Positions 8,102 through 17,179 of a stretch of DNA of 64,000 nt are shown in pieces. The notes beneath the pieces were generated by a model, which was not told the origin of the DNA, searched no databases, and saw only the letters and a program-made list of their open reading frames with translations. Numbering within the stretch: position 1 is the first letter of the stretch; each line of letters begins with the position of its first letter. The DNA is from Lachnospiraceae bacterium UBA3310 (GTDB taxonomy: Bacteria; Bacillota; Clostridia; Lachnospirales; Lachnospiraceae), in the NCBI GenBank assembly GCA_002361355.1, contig DESQ01000048.1, forward strand, positions 1-64,000, given 5' to 3'. A program made the translations under genes and the position numbers.

Positions 8102-9286
8102 CTATTCATGAATCAATGCCTCATAGAAAAGCTTGCCATATTCAGCAGCCTGTTCTTTATAATTGTAATTCGCTTTACTAACGTACTGTTTCTTTTCCTT
8201 CCAGATTTCTAATAATATATCTGCCAACTGTTTGGCATTATTCCGTTCAAAGAAAACACAATCAGCATTGGCCTGTTCCTTATGCACGTCTATATCCGAT
8301 AATACAATACGTTTCTGCAAAGTTTTAGCATCTTCTACAACCGTACCCCATCCTTCAAACAAGGAAGGCTGGACGACAGCTAGGGCTCCTTTCATAATCT
8401 GAATCTGGTCTTCGCGAGATATTAATCCAAGCTGTAAGATATTATTGGTCAAATCATATTTCTCTATCATTTCTTTTAATTCATTGATATAATTATCATT
8501 CCGAACATCCTGCATTAAACCTGTGCTTACGATCCTAATATCAATTCCATATTGTTCTTTTATTAAATGAATTGCTTCAAAAACCACTTTATGATTTTTG
8601 TGCTTCCAATATTGGTTAGCCACCATAAAGTACTTTCCTGCTATATGATATTTATGCTGACACTCATCTACTCTGTTATCATTTATCAGTGATTCCTTGA
8701 TAGCTGATACAAATGGAACAACAAAGACATTCTTAGTATAATGTGGATAGGTTAATTCATAATCTTTCATCACCGATTGACTGCTAAGTATCATTTTAAC
8801 ATGTTTCTCGGCTAAATATCTATAAGCATTATCCCTGGTTTCTAATTCACGCCCCGGGAAAAATTCTGGGTAATGAATATGTTGCAAATCAGGAATCCAC
8901 ATAATTCCTTTATTCGGATAAATATCATCCCGAAAACACATTGGATAAATAATATCTATTGTATATTTATTTATAACCGCAAGCAAATCCTTTTGAGCAT
9001 TCATTTTTCTCAAATGATTATAGTAATAACTCTTTGCTTTTAAATAAAATTGATAAGATAATTTATAATCACCCTTATAAAGTAGTGTTATTTCTTTATA
9101 TTCCAAAAAATCAGAAAATTCTTCTTGCAACTCTCTATCTATTAATAAAAATATGTGTATTTTATCCATAATATTTTTATTCTGTAGTAACCCAAATAAC
9201 ATATTCCTGATATAATACACTCCTCCCATCCAATCTTTCCCAGACCATGTATAGAAAAGTATGTGCAATTTCTCTTTTTTGTTCAA
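8102..9286 (-). CDS. Glycosyltransferase family 4
   Basis: A 394-residue GT-B protein. The C-terminal half has the GT4 pattern: a YFMVANQYWKHKNH donor-domain start and a SLFEGWGTVVEDAKT segment carrying the EX7E pair that binds the nucleotide sugar. No membrane segments are seen. It starts one base after the GT2 gene ends. Expected role: sugar transfer to the lipid-linked intermediate on the cytosolic face. Confidence 0.8.
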   Translation of the reverse strand: MNKKEKLHILFYTWSGKDWMGGVYYIRNMLFGLLQNKNIMDKIHIFLLIDRELQEEFSDFLEYKEITLLYKGDYKLSYQFYLKAKSYYYNHLRKMNAQKDLLAVINKYTIDIIYPMCFRDDIYPNKGIMWIPDLQHIHYPEFFPGRELETRDNAYRYLAEKHVKMILSSQSVMKDYELTYPHYTKNVFVVPFVSAIKESLINDNRVDECQHKYHIAGKYFMVANQYWKHKNHKVVFEAIHLIKEQYGIDIRIVSTGLMQDVRNDNYINELKEMIEKYDLTNNILQLGLISREDQIQIMKGALAVVQPSLFEGWGTVVEDAKTLQKRIVLSDIDVHKEQANADCVFFERNNAKQLADILLEIWKEKKQYVSKANYNYKEQAAEYGKLFYEALIHE

Positions 9287-9287
9287 T

Positions 9288-10067
9288 TTATGCCTTCTTT
9301 CTATTTATTTTAATATCCCTTATCCCGCCTAAGTGAACCCCTATCCACCAAAAATAGTCAAACCATAACTTTGCTTTAGGTATTCCCGGAATGTTATGCA
9401 TACATCTGATTTTTAGTAATTCTTTAATTGATTGATATCCTCTTGTTCTGGATCTTCCCATATATGCAAAATTCGATACAACAATATCTTTTAAGCAGTA
9501 GAATTTTTTATGTTCCAGCCAAAGTTCCAAAAAAAACTGATAGTCAGAAGATAACTCATAAGAAACATCAAATTTCTTCAACTTCGCAACTGATGTTCTA
9601 ACAAATGATGACTGATGTGCAAATGCCATCTGACTGCCTAAAATATCCAACGAACACGGTTGTTTTATTTTTTGCATCTCTTCAGTTATATAATTTGTGC
9701 TGCCATATAGCACATCATATCCTTCATATTCTTCTTTGAAAATTGCTGACAATACTTCACTATCATAATAACTATCATCTGCATTCATGAACGCAAGCCA
9801 TTCACCCTTTGCAAGTTCAATTCCTTTATTCATTGCATCATATATACCGTTATCAGGTTCCGAACTATATTTAACACAAATTCCTTTTTGGGAGAATGCG
9901 GGTAAATACCGCTTTATAATCTGATTGGTTGTATCGGTAGATTTTCCATCTACTATGATATACTCATAGTTTTGATATGTCTGATTTAGTATGGAAAGAA
10001 TGGTGTCCTCAATTGTATTTTCTGCGTTATAGCATACCGTTATAATCGAAAGTTTACAACCAGCCAA
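9288..10067 (-). CDS. Glycosyltransferase family 2 (WcaA-like)
   Basis: A 259-residue GT-A enzyme. KLSIITVCYNAENT at 5-18 is the GT2 start, DGKSTDTT follows near 41, and NADDS near 94 holds the metal-binding DxD-like acid pair. The short C-terminus contains no membrane helix. A run of eight T in the coding strand (plus-strand 9529-9536) encodes part of QFFLEL; it is in frame and I do not call it a switch. Lies between the fucosyltransferase remnant and a GT4 gene. Confidence 0.82.
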   Translation of the reverse strand: MAGCKLSIITVCYNAENTIEDTILSILNQTYQNYEYIIVDGKSTDTTNQIIKRYLPAFSQKGICVKYSSEPDNGIYDAMNKGIELAKGEWLAFMNADDSYYDSEVLSAIFKEEYEGYDVLYGSTNYITEEMQKIKQPCSLDILGSQMAFAHQSSFVRTSVAKLKKFDVSYELSSDYQFFLELWLEHKKFYCLKDIVVSNFAYMGRSRTRGYQSIKELLKIRCMHNIPGIPKAKLWFDYFWWIGVHLGGIRDIKINRKKA

Positions 10068-10079
10068 TCTGATAACCTC

Positions 10080-10413
10080 CTATATCTTTACCCATCCGTC
10101 ACAAACAAATGGATTCTTACATCCAGTATATGCCTTATTAGGTGCAATTACAATTTTTTCTCCGATATTTCCTTCTACAACATACAAATTTTCAATATCA
10201 CCATATATCCCTTTTGTATGGGAAGGATCATCTGTAAAAACAAAATATTTAAGTTTTCTATCTGGAAGGTGCACTTGCATATAATTAACCGCATTTCTAT
10301 AAAATTTTCCGGCAATAATTCTATTCCATATGCAACATAATCACCATGTCTGATATGAATCCCTACAGCTTCAGAATTACTAATCTCAATCGCCCATCGC
10401 TTGCTAGAATCAC
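10080..10413 (-). pseudogene. Decayed alpha-1,2-fucosyltransferase copy (GT11)
   Basis: This remnant begins directly after the stop of the intact fucosyltransferase and resembles its second half. One frame reads WAIEISNSEAVGIHIRHGDY with the GT11 donor motif. A one-base shift in a TTTT run near 10312 then moves the match to the next frame (YRNAVNYMQ, then KLKYFVFTDDP). A further in-frame deletion of roughly 38 codons removes the SFGFWGAYL-type region before the shared ending YTGCKN. It lacks the N-terminal half, so it cannot be active. It looks like the tail of a second fucosyltransferase left by recombination. Confidence 0.8.
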
Positions 10414-11307
10414 CTACATTCTAACCCACTCATCACAAGCAAAAAGATTTTTACATCCTGTGTATGGCATATTCGGCACCACAATTATTTTCGAAATATT
10501 CTGATTAAGGTAAGCCCCCCAAAAGCCAAACGTGCTATTTGCAATAATATTATGCTTACACAAACTCATCAACTGCATATCTATATAGCTGTTTTTTCCA
10601 GTATTCCCCTCTATAACCTGTAAATCAGCAATATCGCTATAAGTCTTCTTTGCATAGACCGGATCATCGGTAAACACAAAATATTTAAGTTTTTTGCCCA
10701 GCATACGATCCTGAAGATAATCAATTGCCTTTCTATAAAATCTCTCTGGCACCAAATCAACTCCCCATGCCGTATAATCGCCATGTCGGATATGAATGCC
10801 TACCGATTCAGAGTTCCTGATTTCATCCTGCCAATTCATATTAGTAGCGTCTTTAATCTGTGGAAATTGATATATCGCACGAATCTTGTCATCAATATCG
10901 CTAAAAAAACGATAATTTGCAAAAACACCATATAAATAATATGACTTGGACATATCTAAATGAAAAAATTTGTCATCATATACCGTAAAATCCCGCTGCA
11001 CAATACAAGATTCTTTATATCCACATATTTTATGTCTAATTCTCTCAATAAAATGATGATACTTATAATGAGCGCCGTCAACTGGATATATATCCGAAAC
11101 ACGATTTAATTCTTCTTTTGTACATTTCTCTGCCTGTACCCCAAATATTTTCTCCAACTCATATCCATTATGGTTATCACCAAGCGTATGCATGATATCC
11201 AATTTTACTTCGACATCCGGGTACAAATGTTTAAACATACAATAAAACGCATATTCAAACATCTGATTTCCTAATCCTCCACCAATGCTAATTATTATCA
11301 TCATCAA
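10414..11307 (-). CDS. Alpha-1,2-fucosyltransferase, GT11
   Basis: A full-length 297-residue GT11 enzyme. GGGLGNQMFEYA at 9-20 and HIRHGDY at 172-178 are family hallmarks; the latter binds the GDP part of GDP-fucose. KYFVFTDD and STFGFWGAYL also match. It would add fucose through an alpha-1,2 link to the repeat unit. No GDP-fucose synthesis genes are seen in the window, so they must be elsewhere. A decayed copy of its second half follows directly downstream. ATG 11301 or 11304 could also serve as start. Confidence 0.88.
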   Translation of the reverse strand: MMMIIISIGGGLGNQMFEYAFYCMFKHLYPDVEVKLDIMHTLGDNHNGYELEKIFGVQAEKCTKEELNRVSDIYPVDGAHYKYHHFIERIRHKICGYKESCIVQRDFTVYDDKFFHLDMSKSYYLYGVFANYRFFSDIDDKIRAIYQFPQIKDATNMNWQDEIRNSESVGIHIRHGDYTAWGVDLVPERFYRKAIDYLQDRMLGKKLKYFVFTDDPVYAKKTYSDIADLQVIEGNTGKNSYIDMQLMSLCKHNIIANSTFGFWGAYLNQNISKIIVVPNMPYTGCKNLFACDEWVRM

Positions 11308-11333
11308 ATCTCCAAAAACATATAAGTTATACC

Positions 11334-12215
11334 TTAATCACATATATTTCTATGGACTTTTCTCAGCCAAATACTTCCACCGCTATTTTTTAAACATAAT
11401 GGCATATGTTCTCTAAACCATGTTTGATTTTGACTAATCAAATAATGGTTCCATAACACAATTTCAAAAGAATCGTTATATTGCAGAAAGCTTCTAAGCA
11501 TATAATCTTCATTCCATGCTCTTCCTGTCATAATCCACTCTTTGGGATACTCAAACGGATAAAACACATCATGGAAATGAATATATACCCCCTCTTGTAA
11601 TGCCGGTAAAATTTCACCAAAAATATAATTCACATCACTACCGGTCTTTGCTACATGTGTACTATCTATAAAAAGAATGTCACCTGCCTTCAGCGATTTA
11701 AATATTTCAAGTTCTACATCTTGTAGTTTGTTTTCTAAAATATGAACTTCATCAGACTTGCGAAGCAAACTCTTTAATCTTTCCGTATATGGTTCAATAA
11801 AATACATCTGTATATCAGAAGAAAAATATCTTTCATTTACGTCCATCAAAAGTGCGGACGTGTAGCCCGACCCGACTTCAATAACTCTGCGAGGTTCTAC
11901 AGCGCGTAACATAAAATAATAAAAAATACCATCCGCATAAGAGTACATATTATTTGCAAAATAATAACGGTAATTCTTTGATTCTTCTTCACGAAAAGGA
12001 AGTTCATCATAATATTGTTGGCATTCCTTTAAGAACTCCAGTTGATGTTCATATTGTAAATCAACACCCGGAACAATATTAACATCATGATTAAATAGTT
12101 CTTCATGCTGTCTAATCTCTTTAATTGAAGGTATTGGAGAGTAATAATGCCCCGGATACCACAATAATCTTCTTGCAATTAATTCTAAAGTTTGTTTCAT
12201 TTTAGCGCTACCCAT
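11334..12215 (-). CDS. Class I SAM-dependent methyltransferase
   Basis: A 293-residue protein with motif I EVGSGYTSALL at 113-123, an acidic FIEPY at the end of the second strand and DILFIDSTH further on. This is the layout of the methyltransferase_24 group, often found next to glycosyltransferases, where it probably O-methylates a sugar. The HVAKTGSDVNYIF and HFHDVFYPF segments may hold catalytic or metal-binding residues. An AAAAGGATAAA site precedes ATG 12215. The substrate is not readable. Confidence 0.72.
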   Translation of the reverse strand: MGSAKMKQTLELIARRLLWYPGHYYSPIPSIKEIRQHEELFNHDVNIVPGVDLQYEHQLEFLKECQQYYDELPFREEESKNYRYYFANNMYSYADGIFYYFMLRAVEPRRVIEVGSGYTSALLMDVNERYFSSDIQMYFIEPYTERLKSLLRKSDEVHILENKLQDVELEIFKSLKAGDILFIDSTHVAKTGSDVNYIFGEILPALQEGVYIHFHDVFYPFEYPKEWIMTGRAWNEDYMLRSFLQYNDSFEIVLWNHYLISQNQTWFREHMPLCLKNSGGSIWLRKVHRNICD

Positions 12216-12237
12216 TTTATCCTTTTACCTCAACAAT

Positions 12238-14010
12238 TCAACTATTCTCTCTTCGGTCTTCCACCGCATACACCCTAAAAAGCCACGACTCATCAATCAT
12301 TTCAGCGTCCGTATCTTTCTCAAAATATCCGACGGTCTCTTTATCCTCCGGCTCCACCAATATAATAACATTTTCATGCGGAATCTGCTCTAATGTCTCG
12401 TTTAAAACTACATGAATCGTCCTATCAGGAATTAGGAACTGAAAATATTTCGGGTGCATGCACATAGCATCTACAGCATCATTTTCCACATAGTAAATGT
12501 CATAGTCTTCCAGATCGCCCCATATTTTTTCATATAATGGTACTGTCGCTCCATCCGCGATCTCCCTTGCGCCAACAAGATCATTTCTGGCATAATAGCC
12601 CAACATGCAGTAAGCCAATATAAATCCTGCTAATATAACCGGAATCTTTATTGTTCGCTTTTTGCAATATGTCAGTCCAAACAATGCACCAAAAGCCGCC
12701 ACCAAAGCTGCCACCAGCAGAACAAATTCATTGATCTGGCTATTGCGGCGCACCGCTTCAAAAAAACCGCCTACTACAGGGCTGCAAAGTGTATTAAATC
12801 CGCCTTCAGCATGAGTGATCCAATAATAGACCGGTGCAACACCTGCGAAAAGACAGCCTCCCGATATCAGCAGTCCCACTCTTGTTTCACGGGAATATAT
12901 ATTGCAATACATAATTGCCAAAAAAAGCGCCGGCCCAAGTGCATTTTCCATATAGCGCGCATAAACCACAAGATCTGGTCGCGCCTCCCATTGCGTCATT
13001 CCAATCGCGCATATTCCATACATACATGCCGCAACTAACAAAATCCATATTTTAGTAATCTGGTTCTCTCTCCACCACTCTCTGTCTTTTATATTTTTTA
13101 TTGTATCTTTTAAAGTTTTGTAAATCACTATGGGTAAAGTTAACCCCGTACCTATGAGCAAATAAATATATTTGCCGAATAATGATATGAAAAAATGTTC
13201 CGTCTGTTTAAACAGCCTGGAAGAATAATTGGCAACAGTAGCCGCATTTAAACCCACATTGTTCGTGTTAGAAGCCTTGGAATTTGACCACAAAGCCTGA
13301 ATTTGGTGATTCTTCACCAAATCAATGCCTTTATAACCCGCCAGCATAATCAAAAAAAGCAGGGGAAAATACCAAACTTGCTTTTTATGTTTGACAAGCA
13401 CCAGGCACAGCACAAACATACCGGCTAAAACAACACCTATATTTCTGTTATGAACCGCATATACATAAATAAGGACTAACAACGCCGCTACGAAATATTT
13501 ATTGGAGAACTCCTCATCCAAACGTAGAATCAAATATGTTTCCAGCCACACAAGCAAATATGACAGATTTTCTGTCCAAGCTGCCTGCGCGTAAACAACA
13601 TTCGCAGGATATATAATCACAACAAAACTGACTAATGCAACTAACTTCTCATCTACTTCGCGAAATAATCTACAGCCAACTTGATAACATAAAAAATACG
13701 ATAAAATCAGAAAAAAAACGTTTAACAAAATAGCTGCCTTATACCACGCTACCGGTGTCGGAAGCAACGCAATAATCGGAATCAGCCATATACTATATCC
13801 CCATGTATAATACGGCGTTGTAGAGATCAATTCCCTCCAGTCATACCCTACCGCAGATATCGCATGTGCCCAATACCCAAATTCATCATTGATGACAAAA
13901 ATATAATTCATTACCCTAATGTGGATGCAGCACAGAATTGTAATGATAGCAATCGCTGCCAAATGGATACTTATATTTTTCGTTTTATTCATATCTTCTC
14001 TCATCCACAT
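12238..14010 (-). CDS. Multi-pass membrane protein, GT-C-like glycosyltransferase
   Basis: A 590-residue protein with about a dozen hydrophobic segments and a soluble C-terminal tail from about residue 490. The first extracellular loop carries VINDEFGYW (acidic pair at 42-43), which fits the loop-1 acidic residues of GT-C enzymes that use polyprenyl-phosphate sugars. Similar proteins often sit next to DPM-like GT2 genes, as at 16211 here. It may add a side-chain sugar outside the membrane. ATG 13992 is an alternative start with GAGAGAAG upstream. The family is inferred from topology. Confidence 0.6.
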   Translation of the reverse strand: MWMREDMNKTKNISIHLAAIAIITILCCIHIRVMNYIFVINDEFGYWAHAISAVGYDWRELISTTPYYTWGYSIWLIPIIALLPTPVAWYKAAILLNVFFLILSYFLCYQVGCRLFREVDEKLVALVSFVVIIYPANVVYAQAAWTENLSYLLVWLETYLILRLDEEFSNKYFVAALLVLIYVYAVHNRNIGVVLAGMFVLCLVLVKHKKQVWYFPLLFLIMLAGYKGIDLVKNHQIQALWSNSKASNTNNVGLNAATVANYSSRLFKQTEHFFISLFGKYIYLLIGTGLTLPIVIYKTLKDTIKNIKDREWWRENQITKIWILLVAACMYGICAIGMTQWEARPDLVVYARYMENALGPALFLAIMYCNIYSRETRVGLLISGGCLFAGVAPVYYWITHAEGGFNTLCSPVVGGFFEAVRRNSQINEFVLLVAALVAAFGALFGLTYCKKRTIKIPVILAGFILAYCMLGYYARNDLVGAREIADGATVPLYEKIWGDLEDYDIYYVENDAVDAMCMHPKYFQFLIPDRTIHVVLNETLEQIPHENVIILVEPEDKETVGYFEKDTDAEMIDESWLFRVYAVEDRRENS

Positions 14011-14037
14011 ACAATAACTGTCTCGCCTTTTTCTACT

Positions 14038-15693
14038 TTACTGCAAACGCGAATTTAAGCTTTCCCTTTTTGCCTGCATTTTCTCCCGATTCATCTTCTC
14101 ATTCGCAAGCGAAATCATATCTGTGATTAGCTCAGTAATCCTTATTTCCTGTTGGTTCTCTTTCCGATTATAAAAGAGAAAGAAAAACTTTTTTCTCTTG
14201 CTCTCTCCTGCCTTTAGTACATTTGAAACTGCACTAAATTTGCAGGGATCTCTAAGTTCCGGAAACACAACCTCTATATTGTTAAACTCAGGTTTGCGAA
14301 ATCCGCTGTTAAACTGATCTGCCGATAAAAACAAAAAGTCAAAATCAATTTCCTGGTTTTGCGCATATCTCTGAAGCAATCGAATCCATTTCAAATGATA
14401 TTCCTTTGTTTCCATCATTTTTTGCGCTTCTTCCGGATCTTTGATCTCATCCTTAATCCGTTTAATGTCCTCTTCCATCGCCTCTAATGCGGTTTGATTC
14501 AAAATAATCGGCAGACACAATGTTCTCAGAGAAGTTTGAAGCGCCTCAAACTCTTCTTCGATAATATCTAACTCTTCATCATTTTCTTCAAAAATTGCCT
14601 GAAATTCCGCCTCTGTTTTCCATAGTGGATGCTTTCTACGGTGCCGCCAGTAATATTCTTTAGCGGCGCCATAGTCGGGCAGGTTCTTAGATAAATATAT
14701 AATATCTGAATCTCCCAGCCAACGCACAGTTCCAAAACCTTTTGTTTCTTTCCCTTCTTCAGTTAAATATTCATAGGTAAGCTGTTTACACTGTAATATT
14801 TCCTGCATAACATCCCGAATCATATTCTCTATCACATATGCTTCATAGAGGACTGTAGGGTGGTTTTGAATCCATTTTCTCTCTGCATCATGCGCATATA
14901 CAACATTCTCAATCACGCTAAGCGCAGATTTATTATAACATATTCTGCAATCCCGAGCCCTTCCCTTGATACAAATATTTGTCAACAATCTGGAATAATC
15001 AATCGCGACCGTATCATATCCAGTCATATAAGAATCTCTAATCAGGTAATCCATCTTGTCTACATCAATAATTTTAGAATTCAGCAGCTCTATCAGGCAA
15101 TTCAAATACCCCTTATTCTCATCAACATCAATTACATACTTATACCCCGTAATACATCTGGCAAAAAAAGATCTTTTATTCTCCGGTATCAAATCCGCAA
15201 AGGTTTTTAATGATACAATAACACTCATTAATTCGTGCGCCGCTGCCTTGTAGGATTCCTTCTTAATTTCCTCCTGAAGCACATCATCCGAAATAAGCGC
15301 CAGAATCAATGTGTGCAGACTCCCATGATCTTTATCCTGCAGGTAAAACTGTTCCCCCGTATGAGAAAAAGGCGCATGTCCAACATCATGCAATAGACAT
15401 GCCAATTCAAAAATTCTTAAATAATCTTCTATGTCCGGGATTTTCTCGTTTGAAACGACTTGATAAGATTTCAGAAATGCCTCCGCCACCATTCGCCCTA
15501 GATAATACACTCCCAGAGAATGCACAAAACGATTATGTACAGCAGAAGAATACAATGGTGCATAACTCGTCTGAACGATATCACGAAGGCGCTGAAACGC
15601 AGCCGTATCAATCACCTTCGCGATCAGATCATCTTCTATCTCTATATATCCGTAAATCGGATCTTTAAATCTTTTTGTTTTTGTAGTTATCAT
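14038..15693 (-). CDS. HD-domain phosphohydrolase, dNTPase-like
   Basis: The 551-residue protein has RFVHSLG (His 58), LLHDVGHAPFSH (His-Asp at 102-103, second His 106) and DVDKMDYLIRDS, which together are the metal-binding signature of the HD dNTP triphosphohydrolase/SAMHD1-like group. The C-terminal third is unique and ends in a lysine/arginine-rich tail. It overlaps the small upstream gene by four bases, so the two are co-translated. It has no evident link to sugar assembly. Substrate could be a dNTP or another nucleotide; this is inference. Confidence 0.75.
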   Translation of the reverse strand: MITTKTKRFKDPIYGYIEIEDDLIAKVIDTAAFQRLRDIVQTSYAPLYSSAVHNRFVHSLGVYYLGRMVAEAFLKSYQVVSNEKIPDIEDYLRIFELACLLHDVGHAPFSHTGEQFYLQDKDHGSLHTLILALISDDVLQEEIKKESYKAAAHELMSVIVSLKTFADLIPENKRSFFARCITGYKYVIDVDENKGYLNCLIELLNSKIIDVDKMDYLIRDSYMTGYDTVAIDYSRLLTNICIKGRARDCRICYNKSALSVIENVVYAHDAERKWIQNHPTVLYEAYVIENMIRDVMQEILQCKQLTYEYLTEEGKETKGFGTVRWLGDSDIIYLSKNLPDYGAAKEYYWRHRRKHPLWKTEAEFQAIFEENDEELDIIEEEFEALQTSLRTLCLPIILNQTALEAMEEDIKRIKDEIKDPEEAQKMMETKEYHLKWIRLLQRYAQNQEIDFDFLFLSADQFNSGFRKPEFNNIEVVFPELRDPCKFSAVSNVLKAGESKRKKFFFLFYNRKENQQEIRITELITDMISLANEKMNREKMQAKRESLNSRLQ

Positions 15694-16055
15694 TTTCCCG
15701 CAATAACCTCAGATATCTTGGTTCTCTTAAATGCCATAACAACCTGCACAGACAAAGAGGTACAAAAGCGCTCCCATAATTGCATAGGCTCAACACCTTC
15801 ACGCAGTCCAATTCCCTTTGCGCCCTCAATTCTGACAGGTTCAAACAGATCAGAATAATCTTCAACCATTGCACTCTGGCTTTCTCTGGAAACCACTAAA
15901 ATCGCCTGTGTTTCCCCGCCTCTATTCAATTCTTCTATCACACGTGCACCATATTCATCCAATTCAGAAAAAAGCACCTGACGCTTTCCCTGCTTTTCCA
16001 ACAGTTCTATAAACGCGTTAGCTACCAAATCCTTCATTTCAATATAAATGTACAT
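15690..16055 (-). CDS. Small protein of unknown function, partner of the HD protein
   Basis: A 121-residue soluble protein I do not recognise. It starts at ATG 16055 behind AGAGGGA and ends overlapping the HD phosphohydrolase start by four bases. It has a predicted alternating alpha/beta pattern: a first acidic helix (MKDLVANAFIELLEK), a strand QAILVVS and a C-terminal strand SVQVVMAFKR. No membrane segment or known motif is seen. Tight coupling suggests it works with, or regulates, the HD enzyme. Confidence 0.6.
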   Translation of the reverse strand: MYIYIEMKDLVANAFIELLEKQGKRQVLFSELDEYGARVIEELNRGGETQAILVVSRESQSAMVEDYSDLFEPVRIEGAKGIGLREGVEPMQLWERFCTSLSVQVVMAFKRTKISEVIAGK

Positions 16056-16114
16056 ATGATTATCCCTCTTTCCTAAGAACTCTCCGACATCTTATTACTA
16101 TGAAGATACTAATT

Positions 16115-16143
16115 ATTATATCCCAATTTCCTTGTATCGTCCA
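16115..16143 (-). promoter_or_regulatory. Probable sigma-A promoter for the HD gene pair
   Basis: On the minus strand TGGACG (16138-16143) and TATAAT (16115-16120) are separated by exactly 17 bases. The -10 box is perfect and the -35 box matches four of six consensus bases. It lies about 60 bases ahead of ATG 16055, in one of only two gaps longer than 120 bases in the window. Confidence 0.6.
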
Positions 16144-16194
16144 TAATTTTTGCACTTTTTAATATTTTGTCGAAATTATTTTACTATTTTCGGA

Positions 16195-16227
16195 ACAGCA
16201 CACATTCTGATTACTTTTGTGTGCTGT
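16195..16227 (-). terminator. Hairpin at the end of the GT2 gene, possible terminator
   Basis: Perfect 10-base inverted repeat (ACAGCACACA and TGTGTGCTGT) with a 13-base loop, spanning the stop codon of the GT2 gene at 16211. No clean U-run follows it on the minus strand (TCCGAAAATAG), so efficient intrinsic termination is doubtful. It could be a processing or RNA-stability element. It precedes the promoter of the HD pair. Confidence 0.4.
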
Positions 16228-17167
16228 CTTTATCATACTCCTGCTTTTTCAAATGATACTGCACATCCTCCAGTATCTTCCGATTCGCGCTGATCACATC
16301 AGCTAACATCCCGATCACAAACGTGACAAATCCGATAATCAGCAATGTACATGCCAGAATCAGCGACTGTGTATGCCCGTTGCCTCTTCCGATAAAATAA
16401 AAAACCAAAAATCTAATCCATACCAGAACCCCGATCAGGCTTGGCACCACTGCAATCACGGTAAAGCAATACAACGGTTTATACATCATCAGCGCCCGGA
16501 TAATTGTCAAAATTGATTTCTTCACATATCCCCATATACTGTGAAACAGTCTGGATTCACGCAGTTCCGGATTCGTCCTGACTGGCACACTGGTGATGGG
16601 AATTCGATTTCTTCCCGCCTGCACAATAGTCTCCAGTGTATAGGTATAGTCGTTGATCACATTAATCCGCATAGCCGCTTCTCTGCTAAAAGCACGAAAT
16701 CCGCTTGGTGCATCCGGAATATCCGTGTTAGACGCTTTCCGCACCACCCAGCTTCCAAAGTGCTGCAGTTTCTTCTTAATCCATGAAAAATGCTCTGTAT
16801 CGTCAATCGGTCTTTCGCCAATTACAATATCCGCCTCATGATCCAGGATCGGCTGTATCAGTTTCGGAATGTCATCGGCATAATACTGGTTGTCCGCATC
16901 CGTATTCACAATAATATCCGCGCCATTTCGGAGGCATTCGGCAAGCCCCGCCATAAATCCTTTTGCCAGCCCCTTATTCTGTGCAAAGCTCACCACATGA
17001 TGCACGCCCCAGTTCTTAGCTACCTCTACGGTGTTGTCCTTGCATCCGTCATCTATGATCAAATATTCAATTTCATCAATCCCGTCAATCTGTTTTGGGA
17101 GATCATTCAACGCGATCTCCAACGTTTCCGCCTCATTATAGCAGGGGATCTGAATAATAAGTTTCAT
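16211..17167 (-). CDS. DPM-like glycosyltransferase family 2, membrane-anchored
   Basis: A 318-residue GT-A enzyme with IPCYNEAETL at 8-17, DDGCKDNT at 39-46 and the metal-binding DAD at 90-92. Two hydrophobic segments near residues 230-250 and 265-290 anchor it. This is the layout of polyprenyl-phosphate mannose/glucose synthases (DPM1/GtrB type), which load a sugar onto a lipid carrier for GT-C enzymes. GT-C-like proteins at 12238, 28563 and 50417 are candidate users. It is the last gene before the control region at 16056-16210. Confidence 0.8.
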   Translation of the reverse strand: MKLIIQIPCYNEAETLEIALNDLPKQIDGIDEIEYLIIDDGCKDNTVEVAKNWGVHHVVSFAQNKGLAKGFMAGLAECLRNGADIIVNTDADNQYYADDIPKLIQPILDHEADIVIGERPIDDTEHFSWIKKKLQHFGSWVVRKASNTDIPDAPSGFRAFSREAAMRINVINDYTYTLETIVQAGRNRIPITSVPVRTNPELRESRLFHSIWGYVKKSILTIIRALMMYKPLYCFTVIAVVPSLIGVLVWIRFLVFYFIGRGNGHTQSLILACTLLIIGFVTFVIGMLADVISANRKILEDVQYHLKKQEYDKDSTQK

Positions 17168-17179
17168 TCCATTTCTCCG

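Noticed and set aside
9529..9536. Run of eight A (T8 in coding sense) in the GT2 gene as a phase switch
   Set aside because: It is in frame, codes for conserved residues and is short; no sign of an alternative frame or start nearby.
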